In this document: in pieces, positions 34,649-47,006 of the stretch | How the letters are laid out: each line of letters opens with the position of its first letter | Numbering within the stretch: position 1 is the first letter of the stretch | Origin: Charina bottae | Taxonomy: Eukaryota > Chordata > Lepidosauria > Squamata > Charinaidae | Length of the DNA: 64,000 bases | Assembly: GCA_023362775.1 (NCBI GenBank) | Contig: JALMGJ010000001.1 | Span: 91,782,001 to 91,846,000 of the forward strand | Direction of reading: 5' to 3' | The notes under the pieces: generated by a model | Databases searched by the model: none | Told to the model about the DNA's origin: nothing | The model's input: the letters and a program-made list of their open reading frames with translations, nothing else | Position numbers and translations under genes: made by a program

Positions 34649-37600
34649 TTAGTCTTCAAATCCCCATATAAGCTTTGCTCCTCCCGCATCTTGTAAATAG
34701 TCAGTTAATGGTTTCCACTCTTTAAGAAAATAATAATTTGAATTTTCTTTTAATAAACATGTCAATTTATCACTCTCTGCCGTATCCATCAATTTCAACA
34801 TCCAATCTTGTATCGTAGGCAAGATCTGATTTTTCCAATTTTGTGCATATATAAGTCTTGCCGCTGTAATCAGGTATTGCATAATTCTTGTAAATTGTTT
34901 CCCAAGTTGTCCATCAATTATTCCCAACAAAAAGAATTCCGGTTTAAATGGAACTCGAATTTGTAATATATTTTGCATCAATGAATGTATTTGAGTTCAA
35001 AATTTCTTTGCAATCTCACATGTCCACCACATATGGTAAAAGGACCCCTCTTTTTTTTACATTTCCAACATAACTTGGAAACATTCCCATACATTTTAGA
35101 AAGGTTTTGTGGGGTCATATACCATCTGTACATCATCTTATAAAAGTTTTCTTTTAAATTATAGCACAAAGTAAATTTTAATCCTTTAGTCCACATATCT
35201 TCCCATTGTTGCATTTGAATATTATAACCAATATATTTAGCCCATTTAATCATACAGTCTTTAACTTGTTCCTCTACCATTTCACCTTTTAACAATAGTT
35301 TATACATTTTAGCAATTAGATGATCATCAGCTTCACATAATTGTATCTCGAATTCTGATTTGGTTTGTTCAAATTCAAAGTCTTTCTTGTCTGATTTAAA
35401 TTTCTCTACAAGTTGCATGTATGAAAGCCATTGAAAAGTATATCCCTCTGATGCCAATTCTTCTATTGATTTAATTGTATATTGTCCTTGTTCTTTCTTT
35501 AAAAAATCTTTATAGGTTAACCATTTGTCTTTAATTCTTACTTCTGTTCTATAGAATGCTTCTTGCGTAGAGATCCATAAAGGTCTTTTGTAACATAAAG
35601 TTAATTTATATTTATTCCAAATTCTTAATAAGGATCTTCTAATATAATGATTTTTAAAATCTACATTAACTTTAACTTTATCATACCACAAATACCCATG
35701 CCATCCATATCTTAGTTCATGTCCCTCCAAATTCAATAATTTTTCATTTTTCAGAATTATCCATTCTTTAATCCAAACCAAGCAACAAGCAGCATAATAT
35801 AGTTTCAAATCCGGCAAACCTAGTCCTCCTCTTTCTTTAGAATCTTGCAAAACTTTATATTTTACTCTTGGTTTTTTTCCTTGCCAAATGAACTTAGAAA
35901 TATCTCGCTGCCATTGTTTAAAAGGTTCTTCTGATGCCAATATAGGTAGTGTTTGAAAAAGATATAAAATTCTTGGCAAAACATTCATTTTAATTGCTGA
36001 AATTCTACCTAATAATGATAATTGCAATTTTTCCCAATGGTCCAAATCTTTTTTAATATCCATCCAAAGTGGAATATAGTTATTCTTAAACAACTTAACA
36101 TTTTTAGCTGTTAAATATACTCCCAAATATTTTACTTTTTCTTCCATTGAATATCCTGTTATTTCTTTCAATTTCTCTTGTTGATGATGGTCCATATTTT
36201 TAGTCAAAACTTTTGTCTTCTGTAAATTCACTTTAAACCCTGCTAGCGACCCAAAGTCTTTTAATTTCTGTATTAAAATTTCAATTCCATCTAGTGGGTT
36301 CTCCAAAGTAATGACTAGGTCGTCAGCAAAGGCTCTTAGTTTATAAACTTCTTTTTTAACTTTGATACCATGTATACCATCATCCTGTCTAATATCTCTA
36401 AGTAAAACCTCTAATACCAATATAAACAAAAGTGGAGATAATGGACAACCTTGTCTAGTACCTTTTTGAATTTCACATGACTTACTAAATTCTCCATTAA
36501 CAATTATTTTGGCAAATTGTGGAGTATATATTGATTTAATGCATTTTATAAAGTTTCCTCCAAAATTCATATTTTCCAGTACTTTGAACATAAAAGGCCA
36601 ATTTAAGTTATCAAAGGCATTTTCACCATCAATAAATATCAAGGCAGCTTGTTTATCATGTTGTTCCAAATATTCAATTACATCTAACATGTTTCGAACG
36701 TTGTCTCGGATTTGCCTCTTGGGCAAAAATCCAGCTTGGTCTTGATGAATATAATTCCTAAGAATATTTTTCATTCTTTCTGCTAATATCGTTGTAAATA
36801 TCTTGTAGTCATTATTCAATAAAGATATTGGTCTGTAATTCTTAGTGTTAAATCCTGTTGTTCTTTGGGGATCAGTGTTGTATGTGCTTCTTTCCAAGTT
36901 TCTGGCATGGTTCCTGTCTCCAAGATAAAATTCATGGTCTTCTGCAAAGGTCATCCTCAAAGCATTTATAGTAGGCTGCTGACAATCCATCCGGTCCAGG
37001 AGCTTTTCCACTACTAATTTTCTTAAAAGCTTTTACCAATTCTTCTTTTGTTATAACATTATTTAGTGTCAGTCTTTGTTGGTCATTAAGAACAGTTAGA
37101 TTTTGTTTACTCAAATATTCTTCAATATCATCTAGGTTAACATCTTGTTTTTTATATAGTTTAGAATAGTAATCATGAAAGGCTTTTTGAATATCCATAT
37201 TGTTCACCAAAGCTTTTCCTTCATGTTGAATATTGGTAATCAAGTTCTTTTGTCTTCGTTTCCTCAATTTGTAAGCTAGCCATCTACAGTACCTGGTTTA
37301 TTTGCATGTTCAAAATATTTTTGTTTTGTGAATTTCATTTGGGTCTCTATCTCTTGAGTTAATATCATTGATATTTGCTTTTGTAGAAATTTAATTTGAG
37401 TAAACAGAGTATCATCCATTGGTTTATCTCTTAGATCTATCTCTTTACTCTTAATTTCATCTAAAATCAGTTGAATTCTTTTTTGTTTCTTCTTCCTCAT
37501 TTGAGCATTGTATCATATATGCTTTACTGGCTTCCCATACAGTTTGAATATTAGTACCTTTGTTCAAATTAAATTGAAAATATTCTCTTAACTTTTTTTT

Positions 37601-38386
37601 ACATGCATCAACTACATTATTATTCCAAAGTAATGACTCATTCAATCTCCATCTAAATACATTCCGTTTCCCTTTAAGAGTCAACATTACTGGATTATGA
37701 TCTGAGAGGGTCTTAGGTAGTATATCAACTTTACTAATATCCATCATCAAGTTTTTAGATATCAAAATCATGTCTATTCTAGAATGTGATTTAAATCTCT
37801 CTGAGTAATATGTGAATTCTCTGGAAGTCCCATTCATACATCTCCAAATGTCTTGTAAATCCAACATCTCTTTCAGGTCAAAGAATGTTTGCGGTAATTT
37901 TCCCTGTGCTTGTTTTATTTCTTTTTGTGACTGTCTATCCAGTCTGGGGTAAATTACCCCATTCCAATCCCCCATATAACACCAATTGTCATAGGTTAGG
38001 TCCAAGAGTTTATCCATCAAATTTTTGTAAAATATTCCTTTATCCATATTCGGTGCATAAAGTCCAACTATCAATGTTTTAGTTCCTTGTATGTTGATTT
38101 CTACTACAATATATCGACCCTCTTCATCAGCTAATATCAATTTTGGATTTAGCTTTGGTTGTACATGTAGAACTACCCCTTTATTTTTTTTATATCCAGC
38201 CGAAATAAATTCTTCTCCAAGCTGTTTTTGAATCAAATATTTAGTGTCTTTTTTGCAAATATGAGTCTCTTGTAAACAACTTATGTCCAATTTCTGTTTT
38301 TTCAAAAAATGAAATATCTTTCTTCTTTTCTGTGGAGAATTATTTCCATTAATGTTCCATGTCAAGTATTTGTATTCCATTGACAT
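34649..38386 (-). pseudogene. L1 ORF2 remnant: AP endonuclease, reverse transcriptase, Cys-rich end
   Basis: On the minus strand it starts MSMEYKYLTWNINGNNSPQK. The APE endonuclease follows with LQETHI, GDWNGV, SRIDMIL and the catalytic SDHNPVML. The RT follows with NYRPISLLNNDYKI, GTRQGCPLSPLLF and the catalytic FADD (36319-36330). A C-terminal Cys-rich segment has CWKC. The usual ORF2 is about 1,250 codons. Here it is cut by frame changes near 37480, 37270, 36990 and 34990-35060 (the last at a run of eight T) but is otherwise nearly continuous, so the copy is moderately young. Non-functional as read. Confidence 0.92.
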
Positions 38387-38486
38387 TTTATTCTTTAAAA
38401 TCCCTTTGTCAAATCCACACCTGTAGCTCCCTTCTCAGATAAGTCTTCAGCCTTCTCTTTATCTTTCGATGTTTCTCCTCTTTCTG

Positions 38487-39032
38487 TCAATTCTCCATCT
38501 GGTAATCTTCTATCTCCAAATCTAAGTCTTGTTCTCTTATCTCCAAAAATTTAGCCAATTCAAAAATCACCCTTCCTCTCACATCTTCATCTACTTGTTC
38601 TGGAACTGCTCTAAGCCTCAAAATATGCTCTTTCTCTCTCATTTCTGCCAAGGCTGTGATATCTAAATTGTGTTCAATCTCTTTAATGGCATATTCTGAT
38701 TTAACTTCTAATTTTTGCATCTGATTTTGCGTATCTTTAAGTTCTCCTGACAGAGAATTCACCACTTCCTTAACTGTTTAAATTTCTTTTTTGAAATCTT
38801 GCTTAATGTCTTGGGTTATTTCTTCTTTGTCTAATGATATAATTTGATCTTCCATCTGCTTCGTAGAGTCATCCATTTTCTTATTTAGTGCTGCAACAGC
38901 TTCTAGTATCTTTTTCATTTCTGGTAGTAAGGCTTCTGAGGCAGATGTAGCAGGTGTAGCAGAATCAATAGGTGGTCCTCCAGTCTCCTTCTTTTTCTCC
39001 TTCTCTCTCTGTCTCGTTCCCAAAGATGCCAT
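38487..39032 (-). pseudogene. L1 ORF1 remnant lacking its C-terminal RNA-binding half
   Basis: The best start is MASLGTRQREKEKKKETGGP at 39032, downstream of the longest open frame's first Met. A predicted coiled coil follows (EMKKILEAVAALNKKMDDST). An in-frame TAA at 38778-38780 interrupts it, then the frame resumes (KEVVNSLSGELKDTQNQMQK). The RRM start (ILRLRAVPEQVDEDVRGRV) is present, but most of the RRM and C-terminal domain is missing before ORF2. The join suggests an internal deletion of a few hundred bases rather than a short ORF1 family. Confidence 0.75.
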
Positions 39033-40206
39033 GGCCCTGCAAAAAAGAAGAAAAAAAGGGAGAAAAAAGGGGGGGAAATGCAATACAACAATAATTGTTT
39101 TAAAAAAAGGGGAAAATTTAAAAAAATTAAAAATTAAAAAACATTAAAAGGAGAAGAAAAAAAGGAAAGGAGCAAATGTCCCAAAAAATTATAAAAAAAG
39201 GGGGGGGGGAATAAGGAAGCTCCTTTAAAGATTTTTCCTCTTAGTTAATTTATAATCCCTTGTATATATAAATCCACAGTGTTTCAGACACCCAAGATAA
39301 AAAGTCAGTAGGGACTTTTTGTTCTCCTGAAGTCAAAATCAAAGATAAGAATAGTAAATATTCCCAGGGTTTCACTTCCCACTTGTAATTCTTCAATCCA
39401 ACCACAAGTCAAAAAGGAAAAATGTTACTAGAAACATATAAAAAAAACCCCTCTATATTCCATATAGTAATCCAAATCAAACGTTAAACAACTTGACTTT
39501 TTCCAAAAAGGTAAATCCAAACAGAATTCAAAGTTCAGAAAGAAAAGAGGAACTTATATATATATAAAAAAAAAAATAAGGTTTTTTTTCCCTTTCAGGC
39601 AGCAGTCTCAACATAAAAGTCTTAAAAAATAAAATATTAATCACTCCATTTAAGTCCAAACTTTAGTATAATATTTCCACAAAACGAAAAGAAAAATACC
39701 AATAATTGTCCATAGGTAGGAAACTCAAACCAAACTAAAAATAATAATGAAAGTCACTTTCACTTGTGACAAAGCCAATTAAATTTCTTTTCCCACCGTT
39801 TAATCTTCCTTTAACGAGAATGAAACACCAGCAAATATAAATCAAGTCCAGAGACAAATCTTAGCACTTAATAAGAAAAGTAATATTTAAAAGTAAAAAA
39901 AGTGTCTAAAAGTCTGATTGGGTAGCTACTTATCTTATTCAGATTCACGGCTGCTGTAGAGCTTCGTTCCTCTTCCAGTCTCCTTTCACCACTTCAATCT
40001 CCCTTCCCCCGTGGTGGAAATATGGGGGTCGGGGGAGAACAGCTACTTCAGAGACCCTCGTGGTTAATCTTCTGATCACCCTCTCTTCGAGGGCGATTTT
40101 TCAGCGATTTTCTTCTTCCAAATCGCTGCAAACAGCTAACCGCGGAATTGAGGCTAGGAGCCTCGGTTCTTCACTGCACTCCGATCAGCACCCGGAGGTG
40201 AAAGTC
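39033..40206 (-). promoter_or_regulatory. L1 5' UTR (internal promoter region)
   Basis: About 1.17 kb between the ORF1 start and the 5' target duplication. The distal 250 bp (39950-40206) are GC-richer with CpG sites, as in L1 promoters. The rest is A-rich. No defined promoter elements can be named. Confidence 0.55.
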
Positions 40207-40224
40207 CACACACACACATTTTTC

Positions 40225-40856
40225 CATGATTTTTTAATTCCTAATCCATTGGGCATTTGACATTTGACAGTTTTGGCTAGCTACATTAATGGTTTCTACT
40301 AACATTCTCCAGAAGTTAGCTACTGGTTGTGCAGCTACAGTAAATTAGTTTTGAAGACGATGCCCTCTAGTGTCCATGTGGTATAAAACAAGAAGTGACC
40401 ATCTGCTTAGGAAAGAGCTGTAAATACTATTCCTGAAGCTTGGCTTAGTTTGGGTCCCAAGTTCAGTTTATGAAAAAGTAGTAAGGGGATGAAATCACTG
40501 GATAGGAAAGTCTTAAGCATCTCATTTCTCTGTGTAGGTGTATATGTAAGTGGACAAACGCATACAGGAACATACATGCAGTATTTTGCAGCACAAACTG
40601 GAAATGCATCTGCGTGCTCTATTGACGAGACATTCATTACACTTTGCTCAGGTGGGGCAGTTAACTTAATCCATCAGTGGTACATCGTTAACTTACAATA
40701 TGCCTTCTCATCCCTTGACTATCCATGGAGAATTTGCCCAGCTATGCTATCACTCATTTATCCTAGAATTGCTGTTCCTGCTCTCAGCATCAATCCTGGT
40801 GCCTGAAAAAACCCATAATGTACAAACAGTTCTTGTATTGACCCTCATTATTCCAG
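40225..40856. other. End of intron 3, unassigned
   Basis: No gene. Ends in the ferlin exon D acceptor ttattccag. Confidence 0.4.
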
Positions 40857-40943
40857 GCAAGAAGAGGATGAGTTGTATTACCACAGTGATGATGAACTAC
40901 TGTGTGAGGGAGATACCATCAGCCAAGGGTCTTTGAATGCCAG
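40857..40943 (+). CDS. Type II ferlin exon D: short acidic linker exon
   Basis: An 87-nt exon between ttattccag and gtatga, symmetric in phase (2/2), so it can be skipped without a frameshift. It encodes QEEDELYYHSDDELLCEG, then DTISQGSLNA. This acidic, Tyr-containing stretch has no counterpart that I recognise in otoferlin. The exon call rests on the consensus splice sites, the phase match to both neighbours and the absence of stops. It probably encodes part of the disordered C2A-C2B linker. The symmetric phase makes it a candidate cassette exon. Confidence 0.72.
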
Positions 40944-41062
40944 GTATGAAGCTCAGCTATGCCTGGGAGTGACTCAAGTGTGGGGTGTTGTGCTGAAGAA
41001 AGATTTCTTACAGGCAAGGTGTTTTGTTCATGGAAGCCTCAATAATCTTATACCATTTGCAT

Positions 41063-41130
41063 TCACACAACATGCTGGACCTGATTATTGATTTAACCCA
41101 TTCTCTGGATTTTTATTGTGTGAACATAGC
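41063..41130. repeat. Dispersed TTCACACAACATGC-like repeat
   Basis: Inverted ends ATTCACACAACATGCTGG and ATTGTGTGAACATAGCC flank a roughly 30-bp centre. Related to copies at 24360, 44046, 47707 and 48178. Confidence 0.4.
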
Positions 41131-41159
41131 CAGGGAATTCTCATAAATGCTCTTACAGG

Positions 41160-41280
41160 TTGAAACAATCCCATCTTACTTTGTTCTGTATTGTGTTTTG
41201 TATTGCTTATTATATTGTGAGATGCCCAGAGTCAGTTTGGAATCGGGCAGCACCTAAATTGAAATAAATAAATAAATCTC
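41160..41280 (+). mobile_element. L2-group LINE 3' tail
   Basis: Contains GTGAGATGCCCAGAGTCAGT and ends in (AAAT)n. Confidence 0.6.
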
Positions 41281-42980
41281 AGAAATAAAAAAGCAACTTG
41301 CTATATGGCACCAGTTTTATTTCCCTGCATGGTTGACTATTTATGAGAACATGGCAGGATTGCAGAAATTTCTTGTGTTCTTTTGTTGAGTTTTGTGTTA
41401 ACTTCTCCAAAGAGCATGCAGTACAATGCCAATGTGATATAATGGTAAGTAGGTGAGGCTTACCCTGTTGCCTCTTGATGGCAGAGATTAATGTAGTAGG
41501 TAATAGTCCATTAAGGGAAAATGATGGCAGATTTGTTGTGGCCAAGAAAGGAGCACAAGTAGTGGGTGGGATGGCTTACATGCAAACCAGGACAACAACG
41601 TTCTTGCAAGGAGTAAGCTGTTCAGTTGGGTCCAGACTCCAGAGAAGTTCTACCAGACACATAATGGTAAGCCAAAGGGTAGCAAAGCCTAAACTGGGAA
41701 ATCAGAGAGGGGAGTTAATTCATTCATTGGAGATAGCACAGGAAATAAACTTACAGAAGCTAAACAAGGTATAAACACTAATTATGTATTTTCCAAATAA
41801 AACATTACAATCCCAGCTTTTGCCTAACTTTTTGCAGATGATGTTTATTTTTTTCTGGAGTCAAGGCAAATGTCTACATACAGTTCTGATTTAAGAACAG
41901 ACAACCTCACTCTCAGTGTCTCTTTCTCAACATTCTCCCATGATGAAGCCATTATTTGTGTACTACAGAGCTGGCCCAGAAAGGGCAGACTGAACCAACT
42001 CCTATTCCCTTTGTGGCTGGCTGTGGACAGAGTTCCTTGAAACTATGTAAATTCTTAACTTAAGGATGCCTCCTTCCATCTCATTTCATTCTTCCTCACC
42101 AAATAAACAAGGCTGAAAAGAATTCTGATAGGTTTCCATGAAAGTTGGCTATCTTAAGGTCAGGGATGGAAAGAATAAAAGGGAGATTGCACAAATGCCA
42201 GGCTTCTACATTTAAAGGTGGATGGATACAATGCTGCCTAGCCATGAGAATTGTTTTAGAATTCATCTGTGTTCCAAATGGGAACTGAGCACATGCCAGG
42301 CATGTTCTGCAGAATGATTGTATTCCCATAATACACTTAACAAGGTCAGTTTCAAACTGGTGGTTGCATTTGTGCTATATAAGAAGCTGGTTCAATTTTA
42401 ACCTGGTTAGTTATTTTGTGGCTTAGTATGTTACATTATCTGGGTCTCCAAAAGAGTCAGTATGGTGTAATGATTGAGATAGGTACTGTGCCTAGGGAGT
42501 TAGAGGTTGAAGCCTCCACTCCATGTTATGACTCACTGAGTAACTCTAGCCACTTATCTCATAAACTTTCCAGTCTGAAACACACCAATGCAGCTGCTCC
42601 CTAGAGTGCCATTACTATATCTGACCCTCCCAGCAATTCATAGCTTTTCATCATGAGTCAGTTTTAGACAAATTCCACATTCAGATGAGAACTTTAGAAT
42701 TCCCCATTATGGAGTGGTAGGAGGAGATGTATCAGGACACAGCATTTCATCACCATCCTTCTCGGTTCCCTTCTCCAATTCATCATAAAGCCATGGAGTT
42801 TGAAGTCTTCCTTTCATGACCCACAAGCTGATGGATTTCCATATGGCAATCTGTCCATGGCCTTCACAGTACTGCAAAGGAAAAAGTAAGAGGATCCCAC
42901 CAGGCTGCTAAATACCTGGGCTGTGTTAACTGACGTAGCTGCTGCCATAGCAGCTAAGCACAAAAAAGGTCAAAACTTTT
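41281..42980. other. Intron 4, unassigned sequence
   Basis: No exon or repeat recognised with confidence. Confidence 0.35.
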
Positions 42981-43446
42981 ATGTTGTTGAGTCGTTTAGT
43001 TGTGTCCAACTCTTCGTGACCTCATGGACCATAGCACGCCAGGCCTTCCTGTCCTCCACTGTCTCCCGGAGTTTACTCAAATTCATGTTCCTTACATTGG
43101 TGATGCTATCTAACCATCTCATCCTCTGCCGTCCCCTTCTCCTTTTGCCTTCAGTCTTTCCCAGCATCAGGGTCTTTTCCAGTGAGTCCTCTCTTCGCAT
43201 TAGGTGGCCAAAGTATTTGAGCTTCAGCTTCAGTATCTGTCCTTCCAATGAGCAGTCAGGGTGGATTTCCTTTAGGATTGACTGATTTGACCTCCTTGCA
43301 GTCCGAGGGACTCTCAAGAGTCTTCTCCAGCACCACAGTTCGAAAGCATCAATTCTTCGGCGCTCAGCCTTCCTTATGGTCCAACTCTCACAGCCATACA
43401 TTACTACTGGGAAAACCATAGCTTTAATTATACGGACCTTTGTTAG
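42981..43446 (-). mobile_element. BovB (RTE-clade) LINE 3' fragment
   Basis: The minus strand encodes KVRIIKAMVFPVVMYGCESW, then LLRVPRTARRSNQSILKEIH, then YFGHLMRREDSLEKTLMLGK to the terminal VTKSWTQLND. It is open throughout, without the 4-base frameshift seen in the copy at 25300. It ends in the BovB 3' terminus GTCGTTTAGTTGTGTCC (reverse). Sequence near 43447 marks the truncation. Confidence 0.9.
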
Positions 43447-44045
43447 CCCTATCATATTTTTCTGGATTTTAATGAATGGTGATGCTGCCATCCTATTATT
43501 AATTGGCCTGGCTAGCCTACCAGAATGGTTGGTATTCTGAACCTTGACAACTATTCAAGACCTCATGCAGGAAGGGAGGGGGGAAAGGTTTTCAGACTTT
43601 AGGTTGTTGTTAAAAATGGAAAGTGTTAAGAATTAATATGAAAATATTTTACATACCAAGCAAACTTTGTATTGGCCTGTCACAGGCCATTCAAATAGTG
43701 TATATTTGACTTCAGCATTTTCATGATGGGCAAGAAGTATTTATTGATATGTTTATTTTTATTCAGGTTTTTAGGCCCTGTTTCTAGTTAAAAATCCTCC
43801 GATAACAGCTTGCAGCACAAGAATACTCCCCCAAACCCCAAAACGAAACAAAAAAAGGAACACCCACCCCATAAATATAGAATGCCATTATACACAATAC
43901 TTAAAAGATGAATGGGTAACAGATAACATGTATAATTATAGCTTGGCTAAAAGATTTAAACAAATCTGAAATCTAGCAGCATCACACACTCATCAAGAAA
44001 AATCGGAGTGAGTTGCTTTTTATTAGGGTGGGAACCAACTCTGCC

Positions 44046-44215
44046 AGGTCCCAAGCTGCTTTGGATTGGGCATGTTTAACTTGATTGCTGAACTTGATTA
44101 TTGGGATTCACACAATACATTAAACAACAAATTAACCAAATAGGCGGGTTTGTACCACATGCTGAGCCACAAAAATCTAACAAAGATAGCATTAACCAGG
44201 CTAAGTATGTTGAGC
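44046..44215. repeat. Dispersed TTCACACAACA-like repeat
   Basis: Contains GGGATTCACACAATACATTA and a following ATGCTGAGCCACAAAA unit. Low sequence conservation. Confidence 0.35.
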
Positions 44216-44389
44216 AAATGCATCTGCTAATTCTTTAACTGATCTGATGAATCATGTTGCAGCTTTGCAAGGCAAAGTGAGGTCCCTACAAAGTGACCTG
44301 GACTGAACTGGCACCTACAAGAAGCTTTGTGAATCTTTCTGCATGCAAAGAATGGTGAAAAATGCTTGCTTTCAGATAAAATCCTGAAG

Positions 44390-44425
44390 TTGGTTGGTTG
44401 GTTGGTTGGTTGGTTGGTTGGTTGG

Positions 44426-44521
<96 letters not shown>
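44390..44521. repeat. Compound microsatellite (TTGG)n(CTTG)n(CATA)n(CA)n
   Basis: Four successive motif blocks in 132 bp. They create spurious Trp/Gly and Cys/Leu/Ala repeat frames. Confidence 0.95.
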
Positions 44522-44523
<2 letters not shown>

Positions 44524-44620
44524 CCACCCAACTCCATCAAGAATCTGGACAGCAATTTCCACAATACATTGAACCCTAAACTACACAGAAGCCCTGGGTT
44601 CACATAACACATTAAGCTAC

Positions 44621-44621
<1 letters not shown>

Positions 44622-44663
<42 letters not shown>
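44622..44663. repeat. (CA)n microsatellite
   Basis: About 21 units. Confidence 0.95.
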
Positions 44664-44665
<2 letters not shown>

Positions 44666-46103
44666 AAAGTCAAAACTAACCAAGCCTGTGTGAAGAAAGC
44701 TCCTTGACCATGTTAATGCAACACAACTTAAGTGTCTGAAAACAAATGCTAAATTCAAGTATCCTTTTTTCCTAAAACCTGAAAGAGTACAGAGTGAAGG
44801 AGAGTTATATGATTGAGAGCATCAACACTGGAAGATTTTAAGGATTATGTCTAAATCAAAACATTTGCCATAGCTGAATACATGATCATTTTTGGACCCA
44901 TCACTAAATCAAAATACTTTTGTTCACAGTGAAAGTCCTGAAGTTATTTCTCTAAAAATTGTCAAGGCTTCTTCCTGAGGAGTTGCAATTATGGCTGAAA
45001 CTTCAAAAAACATCCTAGTTATTGGGGGGGGGAGTTTAAATGAATTTAATTTTTATTTATAAGTGCACTTTTTCTGCAGGACACCCTGTTAAATCTGTAC
45101 ATTCAGTCTTCTGAAATCTGGCAGTGTTCAGATGTGTTGAATTGTAATAGCTCCTTTCAGCCCAGGCCAACAACCCAAGGATCTGTCTAATTGAGAATGA
45201 CTAAAATCCAGTTCATTAAAAAGATGTCCATTTGGGGAAAGCTGAGATACTGTAGATAGATATACCAAACCAAGAGGAAAGAAAGAATGATCCTGGGATT
45301 CCAGTGCTAAACTGCATATCCTCGTGACCTTTAATCATCCATTCAGACAGTATATTTCTCATGAAGTTGCAAGAGAAGTGAAAAAATAATCTGCTATGGT
45401 TTCAAGGGTGTCTTCCATTTGGCCACAGACTTCATTAAAGAGCCATTTGCTGTCTGTGCTTCCAACTCCTTAGAAAAGAGGTCTCATTAGTCAGCTAATT
45501 TCCTATCCCACTGGGAGGAAAACAAACAGCCCCTTGAATGAAAAGAATCTGCAAATGGCTCAGCAGGGGCCCAGCAGATGAACAGTTAGTCATTCAGGGA
45601 GGTGCTGCCTTTCATAGAACCACTAAACGGATAGAAGCCAGGAGGTCCTCTAGCCCAATATCCTGCTCAGTTCAGTATCCGCAGTGCAGAATCCAATCAG
45701 AGCATCCCAGAGAGATGGATACTACAAATTCTGCTCAAGTACCTCCAGCAGAGAAGAGTTTCCCCCAGCTACACTAATATTTCATTCATTCTCCTTATTT
45801 TTCTGTGGGGGGTTGTATGAAAGGCTTGCTGCGCTCTTGGGTCAGGCATCTCAACATTTCCTAAAAGCCCTGAGCTACAGACTCAGAATGCAAAAATAGG
45901 AAAAATCATTTTAGCATCCTTGCATGCTCACAGGAAAGGTTCACCCTTTCCAATAAGAAATGAAAATGCTGTTGGCATTCTAGTGGTCTTTTTTTTTTAC
46001 TTCCTGAGGGTGCCTCCTATATCATATAATAATAATAATATTCATAGTATGATATCACTGATCACAACCTTTCTGCCTCCAGCTTTTTTTTTCTTATATA
46101 ATC
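44664..46103. other. Intron 4, unassigned sequence
   Basis: No gene or recognised repeat. Confidence 0.35.
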
Positions 46104-46116
46104 AAGGCTGTATCTG

Positions 46117-46427
46117 GAGATTTATATATTTCTTTTCTTTTTTTATAAGGGGAAGGAGCAATTGTATTAGTGATTTGTATATGTGCTAATGGAAGGATTT
46201 ATAGAAATAATGTGATCTTGGTTTGATAAAGAGTAAGGGATTGAATATGGAAATTGCTGTATATTCTTGTTGTTGAAAGTCCAAAGTCATTTCTTTATGT
46301 AATCTTCAAAATTATTTTTTCTTGTGTTTCACACCTTTTTAGTTTTTCTTTTTTCCTTTTTGTAGTTTTTTTTCTTTTCTGTAGTTTTTATCTTTGTTTC
46401 AAACTTAATAAAATTCTTATTTAAAAA
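46117..46427 (+). mobile_element. 5'-truncated L1 LINE 3' UTR
   Basis: It ends CAAACTTAATAAAATTCTTA plus an A-tail, matching the 3' end of the L1 at 34382 read in sense. An exact 13-bp target duplication AAGGCTGTATCTG lies at 46104-46116 and 46428-46440. Only about 310 bp were inserted. Confidence 0.8.
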
Positions 46428-46628
46428 AAGGCTGTATCTGATCTGCAAGAAAATCTAATTTTGAAATCAAGAGCAATTCTATAGTTTGCATGTATCTGTT
46501 AGTATTTAATAGTTTAATCCACATCCAAGGTGGCAAACTAAATACTTGGTGAAAGATCCAAGTTGTCGTTAAATTGTTGCATTTGTTGTGTAGAAGTGGC
46601 AGGTGGCATCACCTGATACTTTTCCTGT

Positions 46629-46855
46629 GCAACACAACAAGGATGGCAACAGAGAGAATTTGTTGAAGTTAAACCTTCCACTCCCCATTACTTTTATCTC
46701 AAACGAATTCTCTCAGTTGCCATCTTTGTTGTGTTGCAGAGGAGTGAGGAGAGTATGTAGCAAAGAAGTAGAGACCTGCTCAAAAGTAATGGGGAATGGA
46801 AGGTTGGAGTAGGCCTCCCAAATGCTGCTTGTTTGCTATATACTCTTCTCACCCC
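46629..46855. repeat. Interleaved inverted repeats (a-b-a'-c-b'-c')
   Basis: Arm a 46629-46664 pairs with a' 46701-46737. Arm b 46665-46695 pairs with b' 46782-46806. Arm c 46741-46765 pairs with c' 46831-46855. Arm identity is roughly 80-92 percent by eye. The order is knotted rather than nested. Confidence 0.7.
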
Positions 46856-47006
46856 ATTATTAGTAGCTTTTTAATGGTTTCTCTCATTGAACTTCTAAAA
46901 ATTGTCACAGTTGGTGGCTTTTGGAAAAAAATGAACTGACTTCCTGAAAAAGAGTTGGGTATAAAACCCTAGCTATCCAAAGATCTAAGCTTAGGACTAC
47001 ACACTA

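Larger units (their letters stand above)
34382..40206 (-). mobile_element. Full-length L1 LINE, antisense to the ferlin gene, with 18-bp target duplication
   Basis: A 5.8-kb element with 5' UTR (39033-40206), ORF1 remnant, ORF2 remnant, short 3' UTR and A-tail (poly-T on + at 34382-34395). The target duplication is (CA)6TTTTTC at 34364-34381 and 40207-40224, 18 of 18 identical. Because the duplication abuts the 5' UTR end, insertion was of a complete or almost complete RNA. Both ORFs are broken. Confidence 0.92.
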
